Part shown: positions 1-5,652 of the stretch, piece after piece
Numbering within the stretch: position 1 is the stretch's first letter
Layout of the letters: each line of letters opens with the position of its first letter
Assembly (NCBI GenBank): GCA_012515695.1
Contig: JAAYXX010000398.1
Coordinates: 1 to 10,447 of the forward strand
Reading direction: 5' to 3'
Length of the DNA: 10,447 nt
Source of the DNA: Chloroflexota bacterium
GTDB taxonomy: Bacteria > Chloroflexota > Anaerolineae > UBA1429
Program-made: the position numbers and the translations under genes
The notes under the pieces: generated by a model
What the model saw: only the letters and a program-made list of their open reading frames with translations
What the model was told of the DNA's origin: nothing
Database searches by the model: none

Positions 1-309
1 CCCTTCCGCATCCTGTGGAAAATCCTGACGCCCCTGATGAAGCCCGCGCTGACCACCGTGGGCATCCTGACCTTCCTGGGGACCTGGAATAACTGGTTCG
101 GCCCGTTCATCTATCTGAACGACATGAAGTTGTTTCCCGCATCGCTGGGTATTCGCTACTTTCAGCTGTTGCCGATGGAAACGACGGACCCCAAAGACCA
201 CCTGTTGAGCGCCGCCGCATCCATCATGACCATCCCGGTGTTGATCCTGTTCGTCTGCGCCCAGCAGTACTTTGTTTCGGGCATTGTCATGTCTGGCCTA
301 AAAATGTAA
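1..309 (+). CDS. Carbohydrate ABC transporter permease, MalG type (C-terminal part)
   Basis: The window opens inside this gene; the frame is open from base 1 and ends at TAA 307-309, giving the last 102 residues. It is the inner-membrane permease of a binding-protein-dependent sugar importer of the MalG/LacG class (binding-protein-dependent transport inner membrane component family). The first residues (PFRILWKILTPLMKPAL) fit the segment just after the EAA loop that contacts the ATPase. A hydrophobic stretch follows with TFLGTWNNWFGPFIYL, typical of the penultimate helices. The last hydrophobic segment and the ending YFVSGIVMSGLKM match the usual MalG-type C-terminus. The substrate cannot be told from this fragment. 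The next gene starts 46 bases later on the same strand, so they are probably co-transcribed; the binding protein and the MalF-type partner would lie upstream, outside the window. Family assignment is firm. Confidence 0.92.
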   Translation, partial: PFRILWKILTPLMKPALTTVGILTFLGTWNNWFGPFIYLNDMKLFPASLGIRYFQLLPMETTDPKDHLLSAAASIMTIPVLILFVCAQQYFVSGIVMSGLKM

Positions 310-355
310 TATAGCTATCAGTAACCATCACACGAGAATCAAGGGGGCCGATAGC

Positions 356-1432
356 GTGCTATTCAAACCAAACTGGACTGATGCGCTGGCCCGCTGGCGG
401 GCATTTTGGGAAGGGGAACTGCTCGACAGGCCGCCGGTAACTGTACAGATCGTGCCCACGCGTGAATGCGACGTGGGCACGCCGCCTACTATGGATCATA
501 CGCTCGCCTGGTTCGACCCGGCCCGCAATGCGCCGTTGATAGAACAGGCTGCGCGGGGTCTGGAGGAGCGGGCGCAATTGGAGGATGACACCCCGCCCGG
601 ATTGACGGCGGGCGGCGGGGTGTATTTCGTCGGCGCGGTATTTGGCGCGCCGGTGCAGGTCACAGCGGACATGATGGCCGCCGAGCCGATTCTGCACGAT
701 TGGGGCCAGTTGGATGAATTGCGCTACGACCCGCAGAATATCTGGGTGCAGCGCGCCCTGGGCCTGGCGCGGCAGCTCGTTGCCCACAGCGCCGGGCGCT
801 ATGCCGTCATTCCCGGCCTGCTCGAAGGCCCCAGCGACATCTGCGGGGCGCTGCGCGACGTTACCCGGCTGGCGGGCGACCTGTACGAATACCCCGCCCA
901 GGTGCGTCGCCTGACCGATATCGCCATGCAAGCCTGGCAAGCCTACGCCAGCGCCATGTACGAGATCGTCCCCCGCTACGATGGGGGCACGGTGACGCAA
1001 TGGAGCGTATGGACGCCAGGGCGTGGGGCGGCGCTACAGGAGGACTTTTGCACGCTGCTCTCGCCGCGCCAGTATCGGGAATGGTTCTTGCCCCTCGACA
1101 GGGAACTGGCCCGCACAATGGATACCATGTGGGTTCACATCCACGCCGGAGAGACGCATCTGGTGGACGAGTTGCTCACGGCGGACGAGTTCCAGGGCAT
1201 CCAGATCGTGAACGACGGCGTAGCCAGCCCGCCACTCTCGCGTGTGCTGCCAATCATGCAACGGGTGCAGCAGCGCGGCAAATGCCTGATCTTACGGAAA
1301 TACCCGCCGGAGGAGCTGGAGCATATCCTGCCCCACCTCTCCCCTCGACGGCTGGCTATTGACACGTATTGCGGCTCGGTGGCCGAGGCGCGAGCCTGGC
1401 TGCAACGGCTGGAGCAATGGCCTTTCGGGTGA
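356..1432 (+). CDS. Uroporphyrinogen decarboxylase-fold (URO-D/MtaA-like) protein of unknown substrate
   Basis: A 358-residue protein starting at GTG 356, with an AAGGGGG ribosome binding site at 341-347. The general look is that of the URO-D/methyltransferase TIM-barrel superfamily (uroporphyrinogen decarboxylase, corrinoid-methyltransferase MtaA, MetE C-terminal domain). The middle (about residues 205-250) has a conserved-looking block of W216, W219, an acidic ED, and SPRQYREWFLPLDREL, which I know from distant URO-D-like proteins in sugar-utilisation loci. Near the end, VHIHAGETH gives H261, H263 and H268, and C339 lies in DTYCGS. This position resembles the H-x-C...C zinc site of MtaA-type methyltransferases, but with His in place of the first Cys. 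It is unlikely to be HemE itself: there is no HemE N-terminal RQAGR motif and the neighbours are sugar genes. The gene follows the permease by 46 bases, so a role in metabolising or demethylating an imported glycan-derived compound is possible but inferred. Confidence 0.72.
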   Translation: MLFKPNWTDALARWRAFWEGELLDRPPVTVQIVPTRECDVGTPPTMDHTLAWFDPARNAPLIEQAARGLEERAQLEDDTPPGLTAGGGVYFVGAVFGAPVQVTADMMAAEPILHDWGQLDELRYDPQNIWVQRALGLARQLVAHSAGRYAVIPGLLEGPSDICGALRDVTRLAGDLYEYPAQVRRLTDIAMQAWQAYASAMYEIVPRYDGGTVTQWSVWTPGRGAALQEDFCTLLSPRQYREWFLPLDRELARTMDTMWVHIHAGETHLVDELLTADEFQGIQIVNDGVASPPLSRVLPIMQRVQQRGKCLILRKYPPEELEHILPHLSPRRLAIDTYCGSVAEARAWLQRLEQWPFG

Positions 1433-1439
1433 GCGTGAC

Positions 1440-1471
1440 GCGGGAAGCCGTCCAAGGGGCGGCTATCCCGC
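1440..1471. terminator. Hairpin between convergent genes, possible bidirectional terminator
   Basis: Arms 1440-1450 (GCGGGAAGCCG) and 1460-1471 (CGGCTATCCCGC) pair over 11 bp with one bulged A at 1465 and a 9-base loop. The hairpin sits 7 bases after the stop of the URO-D-like gene and 11 bases beyond the end of the opposing sialidase-like gene. That is where a shared terminator is expected. No T-run follows on either strand, so intrinsic termination is not certain. Confidence 0.4.
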
Positions 1472-1482
1472 TCCCCCAGTCG

Positions 1483-2430
1483 CTACCAGCCGCGAGGGTC
1501 CAGCGCCACATGCTTGATCGAGCGCCGGTCATACGTATAGGTTATGTGGATCACCCCATCGCTGGCCTGTATTACTGCCGGGTATGAATACTCGCCGGGC
1601 TGCGATTCGAGCACAGCCACCGGCTCCCACTGCGTCCCGTCCCTCGACAAGGCTACGTTCAACGGGGTGCGCCCCTCGGCGGTGTGGTTATAGACCAGCA
1701 ATTGTCGCCCATCGGCCAGCGTGACCCCATCAATGCCAGAATTGGGGTTGGGCAGCGCCACAGCCGTCATCTGAGACCAGCCGCGCCCGCCATCGCTCGA
1801 CCAAAGCTGCGCCACGCACCCCTGGCGCGTGCGACAAAGCGCCTGTAGCCGTCCATCGGGATGCGTCAGGATCGTCGGCTGGATGGCACCAAACGCCTGC
1901 GGATCATTGAGGGGGCCGATAACCTCCCACGTGGCGCCCAGGTCAACGCTGCGCTCCATATAGACCCGCCACCCCTCATCCTCATGGCTACTCGGTGAAA
2001 GCAACGTCTGTCCTTCCAGCAAGACCGGCTTGTTTTTGATGGGGCCAAGCACCCCTTCCGGCAAGCGCACCGGCTCGCTCCAGGTTGCGCCGCCATCGGC
2101 TGACGACATCCACTCGCCCCACCATTCTCGTGGGTTCGGCCCCACTTTGTAGAACAGGAGCAGCGGCCCCGCCGGAACCTGAAACAGCACCGGGTTCCAG
2201 CAGGGGAAGCGCGCATCAGCGGCCACCCGACGCGGCGCTTCCCAGCCCGCGCCCACGTTCCGCGCCAGCCAGATGCCCACGTCGGGGTGCCCCTCGCGCG
2301 TGCCGCCAAACCAGGCGGCCACCAGCCCCCCACGCGTCTCGGCGATGGTCGAAGCGTGGCATTGCGGCGTGGGCGCGTCATCCAGCGCGAAAATCAACTC
2401 TTCACCAAGCCGGGCAATCTGAGGCGTCAT
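1483..2430 (-). CDS. Sialidase-like BNR/Asp-box repeat protein (six-bladed propeller), cytoplasmic
   Basis: 315 residues if translation starts at ATG 2430, which has an AGGGGG site just upstream (2435-2440 on this strand). An alternative GTG at 2466 would overlap the pirin stop by 4 bases and add 12 residues, but its ribosome binding site is weak. Four Asp-box motifs (S-x-D-x-G-x-x-W style) are visible: SADGGATW at 110-117, SVDLGATW at 161-168, SSDGGRGW at 211-218 and a degenerate SRDGTQW at 262-268. Each marks a beta-propeller blade. The N-terminal HASTIAETRGGLVAAWFGGT and the SPSSHE segment near residue 147 are hallmarks of the BNR_2 sialidase-like family. No signal peptide is seen, so it should act in the cytoplasm, probably on imported oligosaccharides. 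The sugar cleaved is not predictable; members are often called exo-alpha-sialidase without proof. It lies 32 bases after pirin on the same strand, likely the same transcript. Confidence 0.85.
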   Translation of the reverse strand: MTPQIARLGEELIFALDDAPTPQCHASTIAETRGGLVAAWFGGTREGHPDVGIWLARNVGAGWEAPRRVAADARFPCWNPVLFQVPAGPLLLFYKVGPNPREWWGEWMSSADGGATWSEPVRLPEGVLGPIKNKPVLLEGQTLLSPSSHEDEGWRVYMERSVDLGATWEVIGPLNDPQAFGAIQPTILTHPDGRLQALCRTRQGCVAQLWSSDGGRGWSQMTAVALPNPNSGIDGVTLADGRQLLVYNHTAEGRTPLNVALSRDGTQWEPVAVLESQPGEYSYPAVIQASDGVIHITYTYDRRSIKHVALDPRGW

Positions 2431-2462
2431 TATTCCCCCTTGTGCATCGCAATAGCTCTCGC

Positions 2463-3341
2463 TCACCCCGTCCGCTGTTTGACAAACGTTCCCCGGCGAT
2501 ACTCGTCAAACGCCGTACGCAACTCTTCTTCCGTGTTCATCACCACGGGGCCATACCAGGCGATAGGCTCGCGCAAAGGCTCGCCGGAAATCAGCAAAAA
2601 GCGCAGCGCCTCATCACCCGCCGCCGCCAGCACCCTGTCGCCGTCGCCGAACAGCACCAACGTGTGGTCCCAAGCCATCGGCTCAATGGCTCCATCCGGC
2701 AAGGGGCCCAAGCGCCCGCTCCCTTCCAGCACATAGGCGAACACCGTGCGCCCGCGCCCGGTCGGGTGGGCAAACCGCGCCCCGGCAGGCACGCGCACAT
2801 CCAGGTATTCCGGCGCGATGGCAATGCCCTGCACAGGGCCTTGCTGGCCGCCGACCTCCCCGGCGATTACCCGCACCCGCACCCCGCCTTCTAGCGTGAC
2901 CTCTGGAATCTGCTCCGCCCGAAAGCCCTGATAGCGAGGATCGCGCATCTTTTCGGCGGCGGGCAGGTTGGCCCACAGTTGCAGCCCCCCCATGCGCCCC
3001 TGCGCGTCGCCACGGGGCATCTCCTGGTGGATGATCCCGCTCCCGGCGGTCATCCACTGCACATCCCCCGGCCCAATGACCCCCTTGTTCCCCAGGCTGT
3101 CCGCGTGTTCCACCTCCCCTTGCAACATATAGGTGATGGTCTCGATGCCCCGATGGGGATGCCAGGGGAACCCCTCGCGATACTCCTCCGGCTTGTCCGA
3201 GCGAAAGTCATCCAGCATCAGGAACGGGTCGAACAAGGGGGTATGGTCAGGGCCAAACGCGCGTCGCAGATGCACCCCAGCCCCCTCAATCGTCGCCCTG
3301 CTGGTCATCACCTGCTGAATCCCGCGCACCACGTCGCTCAT
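2463..3341 (-). CDS. Pirin family protein (bicupin, iron-binding)
   Basis: 292 residues from ATG 3341 (MSDVVRGIQQV), chosen because it matches the usual pirin N-terminus and has a GAGGGAGAAAG ribosome binding site. The frame stays open 61 codons further upstream, but that part is not pirin-like. The N-terminal cupin carries the family signature: FPWHPHRGIETITYM gives H61 and H63, and GSGIIHQEMP gives H105 and E107, the four expected iron ligands. The C-terminal cupin (about 185-280) is complete, ending with the usual PIAWYGPVVMNT segment that precedes a short helix. Pirins bind Fe; some, such as E. coli YhhW, show quercetin 2,3-dioxygenase activity in vitro, but the physiological role is unclear for most. 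Likely the first gene of a two-gene unit with the sialidase-like gene. Length and motifs are intact. Confidence 0.95.
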   Translation of the reverse strand: MSDVVRGIQQVMTSRATIEGAGVHLRRAFGPDHTPLFDPFLMLDDFRSDKPEEYREGFPWHPHRGIETITYMLQGEVEHADSLGNKGVIGPGDVQWMTAGSGIIHQEMPRGDAQGRMGGLQLWANLPAAEKMRDPRYQGFRAEQIPEVTLEGGVRVRVIAGEVGGQQGPVQGIAIAPEYLDVRVPAGARFAHPTGRGRTVFAYVLEGSGRLGPLPDGAIEPMAWDHTLVLFGDGDRVLAAAGDEALRFLLISGEPLREPIAWYGPVVMNTEEELRTAFDEYRRGTFVKQRTG

Positions 3342-3421
3342 CTCGCTTTCTCCCTCTCTTGCGCCATCCGGGGCGCGCCACTCTCCACCCCACAACGCCC
3401 CGCATCCATAGATTAACGCCA

Positions 3422-3450
3422 ATGGTACATGCTCCTCGCCCCTACTGCAA
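3422..3450 (-). promoter_or_regulatory. Weak candidate promoter for the pirin gene
   Basis: On the minus strand, TTGCAG (3450-3445) and TACCAT (3427-3422) are separated by 17 bases, placing a start near 3415 and a leader of about 75 bases to the pirin ATG. The hexamers match the sigma-70 consensus at only 3/6 and 4/6. An inverted repeat overlaps it (see 3428-3480). Confidence 0.2.
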
Positions 3451-3480
3451 GGGCAAAGAAGCCAGAGGGCGAGGAGTATG
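3428..3480. repeat. 14-bp imperfect inverted repeat upstream of pirin
   Basis: Arm 3428-3441 (CATGCTCCTCGCCC) is the reverse complement of 3467-3480 (GGGCGAGGAGTATG) with a single mismatch; the inner 10 bases pair perfectly. The arms are separated by 25 bases. The repeat overlaps the weak pirin promoter candidate, so it could be an operator-like site, or a further structural repeat next to the element starting at 3484. Confidence 0.6.
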
Positions 3481-3483
3481 TGC

Positions 3484-3538
3484 GGACCGCCGGCTTCCAG
3501 CCGGCTATAATATAAAGCCGCCAAGATGGCGGCGGTTC
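3484..3538. repeat. Interspersed palindromic element, copy 1 (two-hairpin, REP/MITE-like)
   Basis: A 55-base unit. The outer ends GGACC/GGTTC can pair with one mismatch or wobble. Inside are a GCCGGC-TTCCA-GCCGGC hairpin (3489-3505), an AT-rich linker (3506-3515) and a GCCGCC-AAGAT-GGCGGC hairpin (3517-3533). It is in direct orientation with the copy at 3610-3663: the left 22 bases are identical, as are 21 of the right 23. The linker contains a perfect TATAAT but no -35 at the right distance. Such elements are common as non-coding dispersed repeats in some environmental bacterial genomes. Confidence 0.85.
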
Positions 3539-3558
3539 GATGGGAGAACCCTCACCCC

Positions 3559-3598
3559 CCGACCGTTGGTCGGCTCCCTCTCCCAGAGGGAGAGGGAG
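3559..3598. repeat. Back-to-back palindromic module between the two element copies
   Basis: Two perfect hairpins abut without a gap: CCGACC-GTT-GGTCGG (3559-3573, 6-bp stem) and CTCCCTCTCCC-AGA-GGGAGAGGGAG (3574-3598, 11-bp stem, 3-base loop). The CTCACCCCCCGACC lead-in and the CCCTCTCCC/GGGAGAGGG palindrome are a repeat type I recognise as frequent in GC-rich environmental genomes. No T-run follows, so it is not a classical terminator, although it would be a very stable RNA structure on either strand. Confidence 0.8.
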
Positions 3599-3609
3599 AG
3601 GCGGACATT

Positions 3610-3663
3610 GGACCGCCGGCTTCCAGCCGGCATAATTGTAAGCCGCCAAGATGGCGGCGGTCC
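3610..3663. repeat. Interspersed palindromic element, copy 2
   Basis: A 54-base unit with perfect 8-base terminal inverted repeats GGACCGCC (3610-3617) and GGCGGTCC (3656-3663). The inner hairpins are the same as in copy 1 (GCCGGC...GCCGGC and GCCGCC...GGCGGC) around a 9-base AT-rich linker. Only the linker and the penultimate base differ from copy 1. The outer helix plus the two inner hairpins would form a three-way junction in single-stranded DNA or RNA. Confidence 0.85.
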
Positions 3664-3684
3664 ATTTAGAGACACCCCACATCA

Positions 3685-3713
3685 TTGACTTGATCGCAAC
3701 ACAGCGTTACCAT
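3685..3713 (+). promoter_or_regulatory. Candidate sigma-70-type promoter for polX-ligA
   Basis: TTGACT (3685-3690, 5/6 match) and TACCAT (3708-3713, 4/6 match) lie 17 bases apart, giving a start near 3720 and a leader of about 187 bases before the polX TTG. It is the best promoter-like pair seen between the repeats and polX. The long leader is unexplained. Confidence 0.35.
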
Positions 3714-3906
3714 ATACCCACAATGTCCCCTCATCGTGTGTGCGCCTGGCCCAAATCGCCCGGCGCGCCCTCTCCACCGCCCCCCTATGCCCGCCATATT
3801 CGCGTCGCTCCTGTCTTCCCGCCTCGCCCTGCATCGGGGAGAGAATCGTCTGCGCCCCGCTTGCGGCCACAGGCTGCCCGGGCGCGAGTTGGACAGGAGG
3901 TATACC

Positions 3907-5649
3907 TTGGCTGCCGAAAGAGTTCAGGTAACAAACGCCGACATTGCCGACATGTTGAACGAAATGGCCAACCTGCTCGAGATTGACGGGGCCAATCCCT
4001 TTCGCGTGCGCGCCTACCGACAGGCCGCCCTCACCATAGCCACCATGCCCCGCCCCCTCGCGGATATGGTCGAGCAGGGCGAAAACCTGACCGACCTGCC
4101 CGGCATTGGCGAGTCCATAGCCGCCAAGATTGAAGAGATCGTTCGCACCGGCAAGCTTGACCAGTTGGAAGAAGAGCGCAGCCACATCCCGCCCCAGCTT
4201 ACCGAGTTGCTCCGCGTGCCAAGCCTGGGGCCAAAACGGGCGAGCGTGCTCTACAAAGAACTGGGGATTACCTCCCTGGAACAGTTGAAACAGGCTGCCC
4301 AAGAGCAGCGCATCCGCCAGGTGAAGGGCTTTGGCCCCAAGCTAGAGCAAACCATCCTCAAAGACATCGAACAGGCCCAGCAATACCAGCGCCGTTACCT
4401 CTGGGCTGAGGCCGCGCAAATCGCCCGCCCCCTGGTGGAATACCTGCGCGCCAACGACCGGGTGAAGCGCGTAGACGTGGCGGGCAGCTATCGGCGGGGG
4501 CTGGAAACCGTGGGCGACCTGGACATCCTCGCCATCGGAACCACCGACACGCCCGACCCTGCCATCGGCGAGTATTTTGTCCGCTATCCGAGCGTCAAAG
4601 AGGTGATCTCGCGAGGGGACACGCGCTCGACCGCCGTGCTGGCCTCTGGCATGCAGGTAGACCTGCGGGTTATGCCCGCCGAGAGCTATGGCGCGGCCAT
4701 GATCTATTTTACCGGCTCCAAGACGCACAATATCCACCTGCGCCAGATTGCCCTGGACAAGGGGCTGAAACTGAGCGAGTACGGCCTCTTTCGCGGAGAG
4801 GAACGTGTAGCAGGGGCCACCGAGCAAGAGGTTTACCGTACCCTGGGGCTGGACTATATCACGCCGGAACTGCGCGAAGATCGCGGTGAGATCGAAGCAG
4901 CGGCCCAAGGCCAACTCCCGCATCTCGTCACCCTGGAGGACATACGCGGCGACCTGCAAGCGCATAGCAAAGCCAGCGACGGCGTGAACACCATCGAGGA
5001 AATCGCCCTGGCCGCGCGCGCCCTGGGCTATGCCTATGTCACCATCACCGACCACTCGCGCCGCCTGCGCGTGGCTCGCGGCCTGGACCCCCGGCAGGTG
5101 CGGGAGCAGATGAACGAGATTGACCGGCTCAACGCCAGGCTGGAGAACATCACCATCCTCAAAGGGGCGGAAGTGGACATCCTCAAGGATGGCTCGCTCG
5201 ACCTGCCCGATGATCTGCTGGGCGACCTGGACATAGTCGTCTGCTCGGTGCATTCGTCCTTCAACCTCAGCAAGGAGCAGCAGACAGAGCGCATCATCCG
5301 CGCAATGGACAACCCCCATTTCAACATCCTGGCCCACCCCACCGGCCGACGCCTGGGCGAGCGGCAGCCCTACGAAGTGGACATGGAGCGGCTGATGTTG
5401 GCCGCCCTGGAACGGGGCTGCTATATGGAGATCAACAGCCAGCCGGATCGCCTGGACCTGAACGACAAGCACGCCCACATGGCGAAAACGCTCGGACTCA
5501 AGCTCGCCATCTCTAGCGACGCGCACCGCGCCGACGACCTGAGCGTCCTGCAATACGGCGTGATGCAGGCCCGCCGGGGCTGGCTGGAGCCTGAGGATGT
5601 GTTGAACACCCGCGACTGGCCCGAATTGCAGCGCCTGCTGAGGAGGTGA
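3907..5649 (+). CDS. polX: DNA polymerase/3'-5' exonuclease PolX
   Basis: 580 residues from TTG 3907, chosen because a perfect AGGAGG lies at 3895-3900 six bases upstream and because family members are about 570-580 residues. An in-frame ATG at 3736 would add 57 residues of unlikely low-complexity sequence. Order of parts: N-terminal 8-kDa-like domain with helix-hairpin-helix motifs (LPGIG near 64, VPSLG near 104, VKGFG near 139); a pol-beta-type palm with GSYRRG (193-198), catalytic D204 and D206 (GDLDIL) and third Asp D252 (VDLRVM); a thumb with TGSKTHNIHLR (270-279); and a C-terminal PHP domain from about 345. PHP ligands visible are H353, D358, D382-H383, E422, H449, H477, D538 and H540. 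The position usually His in DLHxH is Gln (Q351), which I recall in other PolX proteins. It acts in base excision and gap repair, filling short gaps and trimming 3' ends. Three bases separate its stop from the ligA start. Confidence 0.97.
   Translation: MAAERVQVTNADIADMLNEMANLLEIDGANPFRVRAYRQAALTIATMPRPLADMVEQGENLTDLPGIGESIAAKIEEIVRTGKLDQLEEERSHIPPQLTELLRVPSLGPKRASVLYKELGITSLEQLKQAAQEQRIRQVKGFGPKLEQTILKDIEQAQQYQRRYLWAEAAQIARPLVEYLRANDRVKRVDVAGSYRRGLETVGDLDILAIGTTDTPDPAIGEYFVRYPSVKEVISRGDTRSTAVLASGMQVDLRVMPAESYGAAMIYFTGSKTHNIHLRQIALDKGLKLSEYGLFRGEERVAGATEQEVYRTLGLDYITPELREDRGEIEAAAQGQLPHLVTLEDIRGDLQAHSKASDGVNTIEEIALAARALGYAYVTITDHSRRLRVARGLDPRQVREQMNEIDRLNARLENITILKGAEVDILKDGSLDLPDDLLGDLDIVVCSVHSSFNLSKEQQTERIIRAMDNPHFNILAHPTGRRLGERQPYEVDMERLMLAALERGCYMEINSQPDRLDLNDKHAHMAKTLGLKLAISSDAHRADDLSVLQYGVMQARRGWLEPEDVLNTRDWPELQRLLRR
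5641..5646 (+). promoter_or_regulatory. Ribosome binding site of ligA inside the polX 3' end
   Basis: AGGAGG at 5641-5646 is formed by the last two sense codons of polX (both AGG, Arg), six bases before the ligA GTG. Spacing and sequence are the same as in front of polX (3895-3900). This supports coupled translation and decides the GTG 5653 start. Confidence 0.8.
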
Positions 5650-5652
5650 CGT

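Larger units (their letters stand above)
3342..3906. other. 565-bp divergent intergenic region, overview
   Basis: This gap separates the leftward pirin gene from rightward polX. From left to right it holds: an undistinguished leader (3342-3427), a 14-bp inverted repeat, a two-hairpin element, a back-to-back palindromic module, a second copy of the two-hairpin element, a promoter candidate for polX (3685-3713), and a GC-rich leader of about 190 bases. In that leader, 3824-3846 (CTCGCCC...GGGGAGAG) looks like a decayed relative of the CCCTCTCCC/GGGAGAGGG palindrome at 3574-3598. Both strands show open frames across the repeats, but I see no believable protein. Confidence 0.7.

Noticed and set aside
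3342..3524. 61-residue N-terminal extension of pirin
   Set aside because: The extension is not pirin-like, and the ATG at 3341 has a suitable ribosome binding site and the canonical N-terminus.
3484..3663. Possible CRISPR array
   Set aside because: Only two copies, each strongly palindromic with a 71-base structured interval, and no cas genes nearby.
3413..3685. Small minus-strand frame whose product repeats AGWKPAV
   Set aside because: It is simply the translation of the two palindromic repeat copies; no ribosome binding site or family supports it. The plus-strand frame at 3359-3688 is rejected for the same reason.
3736..3906. N-terminal extension of PolX from ATG 3736
   Set aside because: The 57 extra residues are Pro/Arg-rich and unlike any PolX; the TTG at 3907 has a perfect ribosome binding site and gives the normal length.
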